This document shows, in pieces, positions 28,110 to 37,035 of a stretch of 64,000 nucleotides of DNA. Below the pieces are notes generated by a model that saw nothing but the letters and a program-made list of their open reading frames with translations, ran no database searches and was not told where the DNA came from. The stretch is taken from assembly GCF_000504165.1 (NCBI RefSeq), contig NZ_AYSE01000001.1, forward strand, positions 434,001 to 498,000, given 5' to 3'. Every line of letters begins with the position of its first letter. Position 1 is the stretch's first letter. The stretch comes from Bacillus sp. FJAT-14578. GTDB lineage: Bacteria; Bacillota; Bacilli; Bacillales; Bacillaceae_H. The position numbers were made by a program, and so were the translations under genes.

Positions 28110-30145
28110 TCGATGTTCACCACTCCTACACTTTGTACTTCGACATTTGATTCCAACTCATTATAAGACAGCACCGGCACTTGCGGCATATAGCGTTCAA
28201 TCAGTTGCTTTACATACATCCGGACAGCAGGCGAACATAATAAAACCGGAGTTTGTTCAAGCATTGACATTTGTTCGGCTTGCTGAGCGATGTTTTCAAT
28301 AATGGACTGGGATGTTTGCGGATCTAATGATAGATAGTTCCCATGTTCTGTTTGCTGGACTCCTTCAGCCAATGCTTTTTCGATTCGGCCTGACAGTGTC
28401 ATTACTTTTAACGGTTCTCCTTCAATCGCATACTGGTTCGTAATCTGACGGGCAAGTCCTTGACGAACGTATTCGGTTAATAAATCAGTATCTGATGTCA
28501 TCTTGCCAAAATCGGCCAGTGTCTCAAAAATGACCGGTAAATTCCGGATGGATACTTTTTCTTTCAATAAATTTGCTAACACCTTCTGAACCTCTCCGAT
28601 TGAAAGCGGGCTTGGTGTCACCTCTTCCACTAAAATAGGATACGATTCTTTCAGATGATCAATTAACTGTTTTGTCTCTTGACGCCCGAGAAGCTCATGG
28701 GCATTTAGTTTAATGATTTCTGTAATATGAGTGGATACAACAGAAGGCGGATCCACGACGGTATATCCAAACATTTCAGCCTGCTCTTTAACAGATTCAC
28801 TGATCCATTTTGCTGGCATGCCGAATGCAGGTTCAATAGTATCAATTCCGTCCAATGAATCATCTTCAATTCCCGGGCTGATTGCCAAATAATGATCGAG
28901 CAGCAGTTCGCCTCTTGCCATTTCGTTTCCTTTAATTTTCAAGCGATATTCGTTTGGTTGCAGTTGAATGTTGTCCCGGATTCGGACAACCGGAATGACG
29001 ATTCCAAGCTCAAGGGCCAGCTGACGGCGAATCATGACGATACGATCCAATAGATCTCCTCCCTGGTTCGTGTCAGCCAATGGAATGAGCCCATATCCAA
29101 ATTCGAATTCAATGGGATCGACACTCAATAAGTTAACGACGCTTTCAGGGCTTTTCATTTCATCAGCTTGTAACTCTTCTTCTTCAATTGAGCCATCTGA
29201 TTGAACCGGCGTCGTTTGTGCACGGGAAATAAAGTATCCACCTCCCGCTAGTAAGAGGGCAATAGGCAAAGTCACGATATCACTAATAGGTGTAATCAGT
29301 CCTAAAACAGCAATTGTTCCTCCCGTTACGTATAACATTCCCGGAAAGGAAAACAATTGCCCTGTAATGTCCTGGCTCAAGTTTCCGTTTGATGCGGCCC
29401 TCGTCACGATGATCCCGGTTGCCGTTGATATCATAAGAGCAGGAATTTGGCTCACTAACCCGTCTCCTATCGTTAACAACGTGAACTTTTGAGAGGCTTC
29501 CCCGATGGACATCCCCATTTGCATCATCCCGATGATAATCCCGAAAATGATGTTAATGATCGTAATAATGATCCCGGCAATCGCATCTCCTTTTACGAAC
29601 TTACTCGCACCGTCCATTGCTCCGTAAAAGTCCGCTTCTCCCTGGATTTTCTTTCTTCGTTCAATAGCCTGCTGTTCAGAAATCATCCCCGCATTCAAAT
29701 CCGCATCGATACTCATCTGTTTCCCCGGCATTGCGTCAAGGGTGAAACGGGCCGCTACCTCTGATACACGCTCTGCGCCTTTGGTGATCACGATAAACTG
29801 AATGATAATTAAAATCAAGAACACGACAAAACCCACAAGCGGATTTCCCCCGATTACAAAGTGCCCGAACGCTTCGACGACCCCGCCGCCTTCACCTGTC
29901 GATAAAATGGAACGTGTTGTCGAGACGTTCAGACCTAAACGAAACAATGTCAAAATCAATAATAAGGAAGGAAAAACAGAAAGCTCCAGCGGTTCTTTCA
30001 TGTTCATTGATACCAATAAAACCAATAGGGCAAGAGAGATATTAATCATGATTAAAAAACTAAGCAGCCATGTCGGCAACGGAATAACAAGCATAACAAT
30101 AATAAGGACAACACCTAAAATAACAGGCAAATCTCTTGCTGACAT
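28106..30145 (-). CDS. flhA: Flagellar export gate protein FlhA
   Basis: FlhA forms the nonameric gate of the flagellar type III export system. The N-terminal half (about 1-310) has eight predicted membrane helices with the conserved cytoplasmic loop (GAERVSEVAARFTLDAMPGKQMSIDADLNAG, about 121-151). The C-terminal half is the cytosolic substrate/chaperone docking domain, including ELGIVIPVVRIRDN and the ADFGKMTSDTDLLTEYVRQ segment. Length 679 is normal. A terminator-like hairpin lies just upstream, between flhB and this gene. Confidence 0.96.
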   Translation of the reverse strand: MSARDLPVILGVVLIIVMLVIPLPTWLLSFLIMINISLALLVLLVSMNMKEPLELSVFPSLLLILTLFRLGLNVSTTRSILSTGEGGGVVEAFGHFVIGGNPLVGFVVFLILIIIQFIVITKGAERVSEVAARFTLDAMPGKQMSIDADLNAGMISEQQAIERRKKIQGEADFYGAMDGASKFVKGDAIAGIIITIINIIFGIIIGMMQMGMSIGEASQKFTLLTIGDGLVSQIPALMISTATGIIVTRAASNGNLSQDITGQLFSFPGMLYVTGGTIAVLGLITPISDIVTLPIALLLAGGGYFISRAQTTPVQSDGSIEEEELQADEMKSPESVVNLLSVDPIEFEFGYGLIPLADTNQGGDLLDRIVMIRRQLALELGIVIPVVRIRDNIQLQPNEYRLKIKGNEMARGELLLDHYLAISPGIEDDSLDGIDTIEPAFGMPAKWISESVKEQAEMFGYTVVDPPSVVSTHITEIIKLNAHELLGRQETKQLIDHLKESYPILVEEVTPSPLSIGEVQKVLANLLKEKVSIRNLPVIFETLADFGKMTSDTDLLTEYVRQGLARQITNQYAIEGEPLKVMTLSGRIEKALAEGVQQTEHGNYLSLDPQTSQSIIENIAQQAEQMSMLEQTPVLLCSPAVRMYVKQLIERYMPQVPVLSYNELESNVEVQSVGVVNIE

Positions 30146-30167
30146 TTACTATTCTCTCCTTACTGTC

Positions 30168-30214
30168 AAAAAAAATTGGCTGGCTGTAATTTGTATACGC
30201 CTTAATTAGCCAAT
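30168..30214 (-). terminator. Terminator-like hairpin inside the fla/che operon (flhB-flhA gap)
   Basis: On the minus strand ATTGGCT (30214-30208) pairs with AGCCAAT (30181-30175), followed at once by a run of eight T. The 26-nt loop contains further possible pairing, including an alternative register using GGCT and the adjacent AGCC. It stands 22 nt upstream of the flhA start and 17 nt after the flhB stop. It could act as a partial terminator or attenuator. Confidence 0.5.
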
Positions 30215-30231
30215 GAAACGACGGGTCTTTC

Positions 30232-31308
30232 TCAAACTTTATTTTTAATTCGATATACGTAGGCCAAAATTTCCGCCACCGCTTTGAAAAATTCTTCTGG
30301 GATCGGATCCCCGACATCGGTTTGCTCATATAAGGCTCTTGCAAGCGGACGATTTTCCACCATGACAATATCATGGCTTTGGGCAATCCCTTTGATCTTT
30401 TGTGCTATATAATCCACTCCACACGCTACGACAAAAGGCGTATCCATTTTTTCCTCATCATATTTAAGGGCAATGGCATAATGCGTTGGGTTGGTAATGA
30501 CGACATCTGCATTCGGCACTTCCTGCATCATGCGGGACATGGCCATTTCACGTTGCTTTTGCTTAATTTTTGATTTAATTTGCGGATCGCCTTCGATGTT
30601 TTTATGCTCATCCTTAATGTCTTGTTTGGACATTCGGATGCTCTTTTCAAAGTCATATTTTTGATAAAAATAATCTAAAAGCGATAGGAAAAGCAGGACG
30701 ATGGATGCTGCCACCCCCATTTGAAAGACAAGCTTTGCAAGAACGATGAGTCCATCCATCAATCCTTTTTGAGCGAGCAAGAGCACTTCATCCCGATTTA
30801 ACCAAAGAATGGCGAATGTAACTGCCCCTACAAGGGTAATTTTTAAAATGGATTTCAATAATTCCACAAGGGCTCGAACGGAGAAAATTCGTTTCGCTCC
30901 GCTGATCGGGTTAATTTTATTTAAATTCGGTTTCAATGCTTCCGTTGAGAATAAAAAACCGATTTGCATATAATTCGTTGCAATTCCACCTATTAACGCA
31001 ACCAACATAATAGGTCCAATTGCAACCGCAATTTCAGGCAGCAAGTCAAACAAGATGAACATAATATTTTTTTCTGTTAAATCCAGCAGCAAATATTGTT
31101 CATAACTGTGGGTGATAAGATCCATAAATTGCTTTAACAGCGTTTTGGCTCCAAACGCGAAATATAAAAAAATGAGCAGAAGAACAAGTGCTGTATTAAC
31201 ATCCTGACTTTTGGCCACTTGTCCTTTTTTACGAGATTCCTGCCGCTTTTTCGGAGTCGCTTTTTCGGTTTTTTCACCGGCGAAAAATTGCAGATTTAAG
31301 CGTAACAT
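30232..31308 (-). CDS. flhB: Flagellar export switch protein FlhB
   Basis: FlhB switches export from rod/hook to filament substrates. The 358-residue protein has an N-terminal polar start (EKTEKATPKKRQESRKKGQVAKSQD) and four membrane segments (about 35-60, 85-115, 140-165, 180-215). The cytosolic domain has the self-cleavage motif NPTH in DVVITNPTHYAIALKY (about 268-283), where cleavage falls between Asn and Pro. It follows fliR by 8 nt. A second, truncated FlhB-like protein is encoded at 60104-60382. Confidence 0.96.
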   Translation of the reverse strand: MLRLNLQFFAGEKTEKATPKKRQESRKKGQVAKSQDVNTALVLLLIFLYFAFGAKTLLKQFMDLITHSYEQYLLLDLTEKNIMFILFDLLPEIAVAIGPIMLVALIGGIATNYMQIGFLFSTEALKPNLNKINPISGAKRIFSVRALVELLKSILKITLVGAVTFAILWLNRDEVLLLAQKGLMDGLIVLAKLVFQMGVAASIVLLFLSLLDYFYQKYDFEKSIRMSKQDIKDEHKNIEGDPQIKSKIKQKQREMAMSRMMQEVPNADVVITNPTHYAIALKYDEEKMDTPFVVACGVDYIAQKIKGIAQSHDIVMVENRPLARALYEQTDVGDPIPEEFFKAVAEILAYVYRIKNKV

Positions 31309-31316
31309 GGATAACC

Positions 31317-32096
31317 TTATCCTCCCAGAATGTTCATTAATGTTCTCATGGCATAAAGCATTTGCTCAAAAATGCGCTGAATGACCATGAACATGCTTCC
31401 CATGACCACAATTAACAGCACAAATGAAATAATGATTTTAACCGGAAAACCTACTACAAAAATGTTTAATTGCGGAACTGTGCGTGCCATGATTCCCAAT
31501 GCAAGGTCTACTAAGAAAATGGACCCTACAATTGGAAGAGACATTTGAACGGCTGTTAAAAACATGGTCGCAAACGTTTTGACAATAAATTTGACAAATG
31601 GTTCCTGCCCCATCGAAAGAGATAAATCATCTATTTTAATAATTTGATAGCTATGATAAATACCTTGAATCAACAAGTGATGGCCATCAATGGAAAGTAG
31701 GAACAACAAGGAAAAGATATACAAATATTGCCCGAATATAGGGCTTTGCCCTCCTGTTTGAGGATCGATGACATTTGCCATTGCAAACCCCATTTGAAAA
31801 TCAATAAGCCCTCCCGCTATTTGAATGCACATGATCGCAATGTAAGCAATAAGACCAAGTGATAGGCCGACGATACTTTCTTTTAACACAAGTAAAATAA
31901 ATTCATCATCGATTTCTAATGCCGGTAAATCAAGCGTCGTCACAAGAATGAATGATAATAAAACGGACAATCCAATTTTATGAGAGGTCGGGATGTTACG
32001 ATATGAGAATACAGGTACTGTTACCAAAAACGATGCAATTCGGACCAAAATAAGTAAAAAAGCGGGAAAATAAGAAAGCAGTCCGTCCATCGTCAT
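31317..32096 (-). CDS. fliR: Flagellar export protein FliR
   Basis: FliR is a core membrane protein of the export gate, forming the FliP5-FliQ4-FliR1 channel. The 259 residues are very hydrophobic with about five or six membrane segments. Typical family parts are FLLILVRIASFLVTVPVFSYRNIP at the N-terminus, GLIDFQMGFAMANVIDP (about 95-111) and LALGIMARTVPQLNIFVVGFPVKI (about 200-223). It overlaps the fliQ stop by 4 nt. Confidence 0.95.
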   Translation of the reverse strand: MTMDGLLSYFPAFLLILVRIASFLVTVPVFSYRNIPTSHKIGLSVLLSFILVTTLDLPALEIDDEFILLVLKESIVGLSLGLIAYIAIMCIQIAGGLIDFQMGFAMANVIDPQTGGQSPIFGQYLYIFSLLFLLSIDGHHLLIQGIYHSYQIIKIDDLSLSMGQEPFVKFIVKTFATMFLTAVQMSLPIVGSIFLVDLALGIMARTVPQLNIFVVGFPVKIIISFVLLIVVMGSMFMVIQRIFEQMLYAMRTLMNILGG

Positions 32097-32362
32097 CCTA
32101 CATATTGATGAAGATTAGCCAATATATCATGCGTAAACGTCAGTACTCTCGCTAACATCCATGGACCGAAAAACACAATACCTAAAAAAACAGCCACAAT
32201 TTTTGGCACAAAAGCCAGGGTTTGTTCTTGAATTTGAGTCGTAGCTTGAAAGATACTGACAATCAAACCTACAGCAAGCGCCAATAGTAAAAGCGGCCCG
32301 CAAACCACTAAGATGGTATAAACTCCTTTTTCTGCTAATGATATGATAAATTCACTACTCAT
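32093..32362 (-). CDS. fliQ: Flagellar export protein FliQ
   Basis: FliQ is a small two-helix channel component. The ATG at 32362 (MSSEFIISLAEKGVYTILVV) with GGTGAGAG upstream gives 89 residues, exactly the usual length. The frame opens three codons earlier without support. The conserved middle IVSIFQATTQIQEQTLAFVPKI links two hydrophobic helices (about 14-40 and 52-75). It lies between fliP and fliR. Confidence 0.95.
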   Translation of the reverse strand: MSSEFIISLAEKGVYTILVVCGPLLLLALAVGLIVSIFQATTQIQEQTLAFVPKIVAVFLGIVFFGPWMLARVLTFTHDILANLHQYVG

Positions 32363-32371
32363 TTCTCTCAC

Positions 32372-33040
32372 CTATTGAAAGCTTAACAGCAAGGATTTCA
32401 CGACTAAATTCCATCCATCCACCAATACGAACAATAATATTTTAAATGGCAGGGCAATCATGACAGGTGGAAGCATCATCATCCCCATAGACATTAAAAC
32501 GCTCGCTACAATCATATCGATGACTAAAAATGGAATAAATACCATAAATCCAATTTGAAAAGCCGTTTTCATTTCACTGATGGCAAATGCCGGGACAAGT
32601 GCCGACAACGGAATATCCTTAATGGAGTCGGGTCTCGGTGCATTCGTATATTCTAAAAATAACGCCAAATCCTTTTGTCTCGTCTGCTTGCTCATAAACT
32701 CCTTCATTGGAACAGCCGCTTTTTCATACGCCTCTTCCAATGTGATTTTTTCGTCAAACAGCGGCTCCAGTGCTTCCTTATGCACTTGTGAGAATACAGG
32801 GCTCATGATGAAAAACGTCAAAAACAAAGAAAGGCCAATAATGACTTGATTTGGCGGCATTTGCTGTGTACCTAACGAGGTACGGACAAATGACAAGACG
32901 ATGACGATGCGTGTAAAGCACGTCGTTAAAATTAAGATGCTGGGAGCAAGAGAAAGAACGGTTAGTAATAAAAGTAATTTAACAGAAGTGGATACGTTCG
33001 ACGGATCACTCGTGCTGAAAATTTCCATAAATTCATTCAT
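32372..33040 (-). CDS. fliP: Flagellar export protein FliP
   Basis: FliP forms the pentameric core of the export channel. The 222-residue protein has the family signature ILTTCFTRIVIVLSFVRTSLGTQQMPPNQVIIGLSLFLTFFIM (about 38-80) and the C-terminal IGFMVFIPFLVIDMIVASVLMSMGMMMLPP. About four membrane segments are visible. It overlaps the fliO stop by 8 nt. Length matches B. subtilis FliP. Confidence 0.96.
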   Translation of the reverse strand: MNEFMEIFSTSDPSNVSTSVKLLLLLTVLSLAPSILILTTCFTRIVIVLSFVRTSLGTQQMPPNQVIIGLSLFLTFFIMSPVFSQVHKEALEPLFDEKITLEEAYEKAAVPMKEFMSKQTRQKDLALFLEYTNAPRPDSIKDIPLSALVPAFAISEMKTAFQIGFMVFIPFLVIDMIVASVLMSMGMMMLPPVMIALPFKILLFVLVDGWNLVVKSLLLSFQ

Positions 33041-33695
33041 TGTCTCGGTCGTTCCTTTCCAATTCCTTCATCGCGTTTTTTCTCTGATTGGAAATCTCAT
33101 TCATCTTCTCTTTTAACATGCTGCTAAAATCAGCTTGCGCACCATCTGTCCGATGTTTTCTCTTATCAAACAAACTTGGCAAAATCACTTTAAATTCGCC
33201 TTGTAAACCATTCGCTTGATCTAGCGAATGGAAAAGCCGTTCTTTCTCCTGTTCATCCTTTACTTCTGTCAGCAGCTGAACAGAATCCCCTACACCGATT
33301 ACTAAGATGCGTTCTCCTACTTTTACAACTTGGATGGAGCGATTCCCCCCCAAAGGTGTGCCCCCTAAATTTTGAAAAACGCGATTTGCCTGGAATACTC
33401 GGTTACGTTTATTCAATAGTTTCAAAAGGGCATATAACAAAGCGAGAACAAACAAAAAAGCCAAAAACATCTTTACAAAATCCCATGCTGAAACGATGCT
33501 GGCCGTTTCAGCATTGTCAGAATTTTGCTCATCAGGCTCTTGTTTGTTGGCATCTTGGCATTTTTCAGGCTGTTCCAAGCATTCTTTGACAGATAGCGGC
33601 GATTGCTCCGCCAACACTTGGGTTTGCGGAGCAATCGCTAAAATGAATGACAGGATGATGTATGCAAAGATTGGATGTCGCAAAATATCTGTCAC
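33033..33695 (-). CDS. fliO: Flagellar biosynthesis protein FliO (FliZ)
   Basis: FliO helps FliP assemble in the membrane. The 220-residue protein starts with a signal-like hydrophobic stretch (IFAYIILSFILAIAPQTQVLA, about 9-29), then an acidic extracytoplasmic part with two Cys. A membrane helix (about 72-91, MFLAFLFVLALLYALLKLL) and a basic cytosolic domain with NLGGTPLGGNRSIQVVKVGERILVIGVGDSVQLL follow, the conserved FliO core. The start is GTG at 33695 with AAGAAGAGA just before it. Poorly conserved family; identity also rests on position between cheY and fliP. Confidence 0.88.
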   Translation of the reverse strand: MTDILRHPIFAYIILSFILAIAPQTQVLAEQSPLSVKECLEQPEKCQDANKQEPDEQNSDNAETASIVSAWDFVKMFLAFLFVLALLYALLKLLNKRNRVFQANRVFQNLGGTPLGGNRSIQVVKVGERILVIGVGDSVQLLTEVKDEQEKERLFHSLDQANGLQGEFKVILPSLFDKRKHRTDGAQADFSSMLKEKMNEISNQRKNAMKELERNDRDNE

Positions 33696-33710
33696 TCTCT
33701 TCTTTTGAAT

Positions 33711-34073
33711 TTACGCTAATGTTTTTGAAATGGCTTCAATTACACGGTCTGCTTGGAACGGCTTTACGATAAAATCTTTTGCTCCTGCTTGAATAGCATC
33801 AATGACCATTGCTTGTTGTCCCATAGCTGAACACATGATGACTTTCGCTGACGGGTTGATTTTCTTGATTTCCTTTAAAGCTGTAATGCCGTCCATCTCA
33901 GGCATCGTAATATCCATAGTAACCAAATCTGGTTGATGCTCGTTATATTTTTCAATGGCTTGCATACCATCTGCTGCTTCCGCCACAACATCATAACCAT
34001 TTTTTGACAAGATATCCTTGATCATCATACGCATAAACGCTGCATCATCTACAATTAAAATCCGTTTTGACAT
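33711..34073 (-). CDS. cheY: Chemotaxis response regulator CheY
   Basis: CheY-P binds the flagellar switch and in Bacillus promotes counterclockwise rotation and smooth swimming. The 120 residues form a single receiver domain with the acidic pair in ILIVDDAAFMRMM (about 9-10), phospho-Asp near 54 in DLVTMDITMPEMDG, Thr/Ser in VIMCSAMGQ (about 82-83) and the Lys in DFIVKPFQ (about 104). The ATG at 34073 with AGGAGGAAG upstream is chosen over a longer frame that overlaps fliY. Confidence 0.97.
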   Translation of the reverse strand: MSKRILIVDDAAFMRMMIKDILSKNGYDVVAEAADGMQAIEKYNEHQPDLVTMDITMPEMDGITALKEIKKINPSAKVIMCSAMGQQAMVIDAIQAGAKDFIVKPFQADRVIEAISKTLA

Positions 34074-34095
34074 TTCTATCTTCCTCCTACTTACC

Positions 34096-35316
34096 TTAAC
34101 GTAATTTATTAATGCGATCTTTTTGACTGACAATATCAGTTACCCGCACTCCGAAATTCTCTTCAATTACCACTACTTCACCTTTGGCAATCAACTTATT
34201 ATTTAATAAAATATCAACGGGTTCCCCTGCCAATTTATCCAATTCAATAATTGAACCTGATGAAAGTTCTAAAATATCCTTCACCGTTCTTTTCGTTCTG
34301 CCAAGCTCAACGGTAACCTGAAGAGGAATATCTAACAACATGTTCAGATTCCTTGTTTCCATTTCTGGAACTGCTGCACTCTCAAAGCTTGAAAATGCCG
34401 CTGGCTGTATATCCACAGGATACGACGGCTGATTAATATGCTGCGGTGCTGCTTGTTGCTGAACAGCCGTCGGCTGGGCTGGCGGCATCGTATAAGGGTG
34501 CGGCATTTCAGGCACCTGTACCGTTTCTTGTCTCACCGGCCCCTGATACGACATTTGTGACACGCTTGGGCTTGGTTCCGAAAAACTTGGTGATGGCTGA
34601 GAGACTTCTCCAAGTGTATCCATATGGGGATTCAGTAAATCATCCACTAATTGTTTCGCAAAATTCACCGGTAATAATTGCATTAAGTTCGAATCGATCA
34701 AATCACCGATTTTTAAGCGAAACGATACCTTGACCAACACATCATCAGGCGGTATTTTGTCCGCTCCTTCCCCTTCCATGAGATTTAACAACTCTAAACT
34801 CGGTGGAGAGATATCTACCTTTTTATTAAAGACCGTTGACATGGACGTCGCTGCAGAACCCATCATTTGATTCATCGCTTCCTGAACAGCACTGAATTGA
34901 ATTTCATCCATCAATCCAGAAGGATTCGTGCCGTCACCACCCAACATTAAATCGGCAATGATAGCCGCATCGCTTTGCTTGATTACAAGCAAGTTACTGC
35001 CTAAAAAACCAGTTGTGTATTTTACTTCAATAGCAACATACGGGTTTGGAAACTCTGCAGACAAATTGTTCCTCATCACCACATCCACACCCGGTGTTGT
35101 AATTTCTACTTTTTGATTGAGCAAAGTAGAAAGCGCTGTTGCAGAACTTCCAAAAGAAATATTTCCGATTTCCCCAAGAGCGTCTTTTTCCATTTCTGAA
35201 AAATAATCATCTATAGGGGGAATATCCGCTTCCTTTGAAGCTATATCGTCATCAAACGCACTTCCTCTTAAAAGCGCATCTATTTCATCTTGTGAAAGCA
35301 TGTCGTCACTCATCAT
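34096..35316 (-). CDS. fliY: Flagellar switch/CheY-P phosphatase FliY
   Basis: FliY is the Bacillus C-ring protein combining CheC-type phosphatase activity with a FliN-like C-terminus. The 406 residues begin with the CheY-binding SDDMLSQDEIDALLRG, like FliM. Two CheC motifs follow: EKDALGEIGNISFGSSATALS (about 38-58) and FSAVQEAMNQMMGSAATSMS (about 139-158). A Pro/Gln-rich linker (about 245-315) leads to the FliN domain (about 325-405; MLLDIPLQVTVELGRTKRTVKDILEL). It overlaps the fliM stop by 11 nt. An ATG one codon in is an equal candidate start. Confidence 0.96.
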   Translation of the reverse strand: MMSDDMLSQDEIDALLRGSAFDDDIASKEADIPPIDDYFSEMEKDALGEIGNISFGSSATALSTLLNQKVEITTPGVDVVMRNNLSAEFPNPYVAIEVKYTTGFLGSNLLVIKQSDAAIIADLMLGGDGTNPSGLMDEIQFSAVQEAMNQMMGSAATSMSTVFNKKVDISPPSLELLNLMEGEGADKIPPDDVLVKVSFRLKIGDLIDSNLMQLLPVNFAKQLVDDLLNPHMDTLGEVSQPSPSFSEPSPSVSQMSYQGPVRQETVQVPEMPHPYTMPPAQPTAVQQQAAPQHINQPSYPVDIQPAAFSSFESAAVPEMETRNLNMLLDIPLQVTVELGRTKRTVKDILELSSGSIIELDKLAGEPVDILLNNKLIAKGEVVVIEENFGVRVTDIVSQKDRINKLR

Positions 35317-36304
35317 CGCTGTCCCCCCCTTTTATTTCTTCTAAAACTTGCACAGCCAACTTTCTTTTGAGTTTCCCAGGTTGTGCTGTAAATTTGGGTA
35401 TGCTTCCTACTTTTATGGTCAATGGATGGTCAATTCCCTGATTCAACCGGATAACATCCCCTACATCTAACATTAAAAACTCTTGAACGGAAATATCCGC
35501 CGAACCAAGTTCCGCCACTACAGGCAGCTCAGCAACTTGAATTTTCTTATGTAAGAGTTCCAGTTCATAAGGTGCCGGTTCCTTTTTAGCCGACTGCATC
35601 CAGTAATGGACCGAAAGCTTTGGTATAATGGGCTCCAGCACTACATGAGGGATACAAATATTAATCATCCCCGTCGTATCCGCGATTTGTGTATTGAGCG
35701 CAATGACCACAACTGTTTCATTTGGTGAAATCATCTGCAAAAACTGAGGATTGATTTCAAAGTCGGATAATGAAGGATTAATATCCACCATCCCGCCCCA
35801 GGCTTCCTGAAAACTATCTAAAGCACGGTCGAATAAAGCCGTTAATAATTTTGTTTCAATCTCTGTCAAACTTTCAATTTTATTAATGCTTTCTCCTCTG
35901 CCGCCCAGTACACGATCCACCATTGCATATCCGATGTTTGGATTCACTTCCATAATAACACGCCCTTCAAGCGGCGGCATTTCAATCACGTTCAAGATGG
36001 TCATTTTGGGAACGGACCGAATGAATTCTTCATATGGAATCTGGTCGGCGGAAGCCACAGATATTTGAACGATCGTGCGCAGTCTTGCCGACAAAACCGT
36101 GGATAACATACGGGCAAAGTTTTCATGAATACGCGTCAAACTCCTAATTTGATCTTTCGAAAACCGTAGTGCCCTTTTAAAATCATAAACTTTCACTTTT
36201 CGTTCGTTCTCTTCACTCTTTAACTGTTCGGCATTCATTTCCCCTGTCGACAGGGCCGACAGCAGGGCGTCTATTTCATGTTGTGATAAAACTTCACCAG
36301 CCAA
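35306..36304 (-). CDS. fliM: Flagellar motor switch protein FliM
   Basis: FliM forms the middle of the C-ring and binds CheY-P through its N-terminal segment GEVLSQHEIDALLSALSTGEM. The central CheC-like domain runs about 45-230 (YDFKRALRFSKDQIRSL; MVDRVLGGRGE) and the C-terminal FliN-like domain about 250-330. The likely start is TTG at 36304, with GGAGG 8 nt upstream, giving 332 residues as in B. subtilis; the frame opens three codons earlier at a GTG that overlaps the ribosome site. Confidence 0.96.
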   Translation of the reverse strand: MAGEVLSQHEIDALLSALSTGEMNAEQLKSEENERKVKVYDFKRALRFSKDQIRSLTRIHENFARMLSTVLSARLRTIVQISVASADQIPYEEFIRSVPKMTILNVIEMPPLEGRVIMEVNPNIGYAMVDRVLGGRGESINKIESLTEIETKLLTALFDRALDSFQEAWGGMVDINPSLSDFEINPQFLQMISPNETVVVIALNTQIADTTGMINICIPHVVLEPIIPKLSVHYWMQSAKKEPAPYELELLHKKIQVAELPVVAELGSADISVQEFLMLDVGDVIRLNQGIDHPLTIKVGSIPKFTAQPGKLKRKLAVQVLEEIKGGDSDDE

Positions 36305-36334
36305 CACCCTCACCTCCTCAAAGCATATTTACGA

Positions 36335-36763
36335 TTACTGCAACATTTTGGAGGTTGTATATACTTTTACAACTTTTCCTTCTTGCATGAGTTCATTGAT
36401 TTTCACTTTCAACCGTTCTTCTAGCTCTACAACACCTTTTTGTCCTTGAAATTGCTCGGCTTTCATATCGGACAATTCTTTAATGATCACATCCCGAACT
36501 TGGAAATCCCGCATTTCCAACTCTTTTTTTGCCGTTTTCCCATCAGTTTGGATGGTAAAAGAAATGCGAATAAATTGATCATTGAGCAAATTAGTTGTAA
36601 TTTCTTCAATACTAACTGTTGACTCTACTAACTCCTTTGCACTTGGTTCTGCTGATTCTTCTACATTAGTTAACTTTAAAACCATGATAACCGCAACAGT
36701 CCCAACAAGAGTGAGAGCCAATAAAATGATGAGCATAATATTGACCAGTTTATTTTTAAACAA
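36335..36763 (-). CDS. fliL: Flagellar basal-body protein FliL
   Basis: FliL is a single-pass membrane protein next to the stator that affects torque and stator placement. The 142-residue protein has one N-terminal membrane helix (IMLIILLALTLVGTVAVIMVLKL, about 9-31) and a periplasmic-type domain with VSIEEITTNLLNDQFIRISFTIQT and the C-terminal LKVKINELMQEGKVVKVYTTSKMLQ. The start is TTG at 36763, preceded by GGAGGGG in the end of swrD. Confidence 0.93.
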   Translation of the reverse strand: MFKNKLVNIMLIILLALTLVGTVAVIMVLKLTNVEESAEPSAKELVESTVSIEEITTNLLNDQFIRISFTIQTDGKTAKKELEMRDFQVRDVIIKELSDMKAEQFQGQKGVVELEERLKVKINELMQEGKVVKVYTTSKMLQ

Positions 36764-36766
36764 GAA

Positions 36767-36976
36767 CTACCCCTCCACGCTATCTTGCCATCCTATTATA
36801 TTGACTTTTCGATAAAAAGAAGTGATGAGTTCGTTCACTTCTTCAACCGATTCCCGAACGACAAATTTTTTCCCATTCGTCAACGCAATCGTTGTGTCAG
36901 GAAACGATTCAATTTGTTCAATATAAAGGGCGTTTAACATAAATGATTTACCATTCAGTCGCGTAACTGCAATCAT
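36767..36976 (-). CDS. swrD: Swarming motility protein SwrD (FlbD family)
   Basis: A 69-residue protein of the FlbD family. In B. subtilis SwrD (YlzI) raises flagellar motor power and is needed for swarming. Conserved parts are [23 protein letters not shown] and [15 protein letters not shown]. The ATG at 36976 has no Shine-Dalgarno sequence just before it; instead GTAAAA follows a GC hairpin (36981-37014). The sequence start nonetheless matches the family well, so I keep it. It sits between flgE and fliL, as in B. subtilis. Confidence 0.93.
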   Translation of the reverse strand: MIAVTRLNGKSFMLNALYIEQIESFPDTTIALTNGKKFVVRESVEEVNELITSFYRKVNIIGWQDSVEG

Positions 36977-36980
36977 TTTT

Positions 36981-37014
36981 ACAGGCGCCCGGGAAATATT
37001 CTCCCCCGGGCTGT
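36981..37014 (-). promoter_or_regulatory. GC hairpin covering the region upstream of swrD start
   Basis: An all-GC 7-bp stem (GCCCGGG/CCCGGGC, 36987-36993 and 37005-37011), extended by ACAG/CTGT, lies 4 nt upstream of the swrD ATG. It takes up the space where a ribosome site is expected. The only purine-rich stretch, GGGGGAG, is partly in the stem and loop about 25 nt upstream. It is not followed by a T-run, so it is not a typical terminator. Confidence 0.6.
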
Positions 37015-37035
37015 TCCCCCCTTTAGACTATAAAA

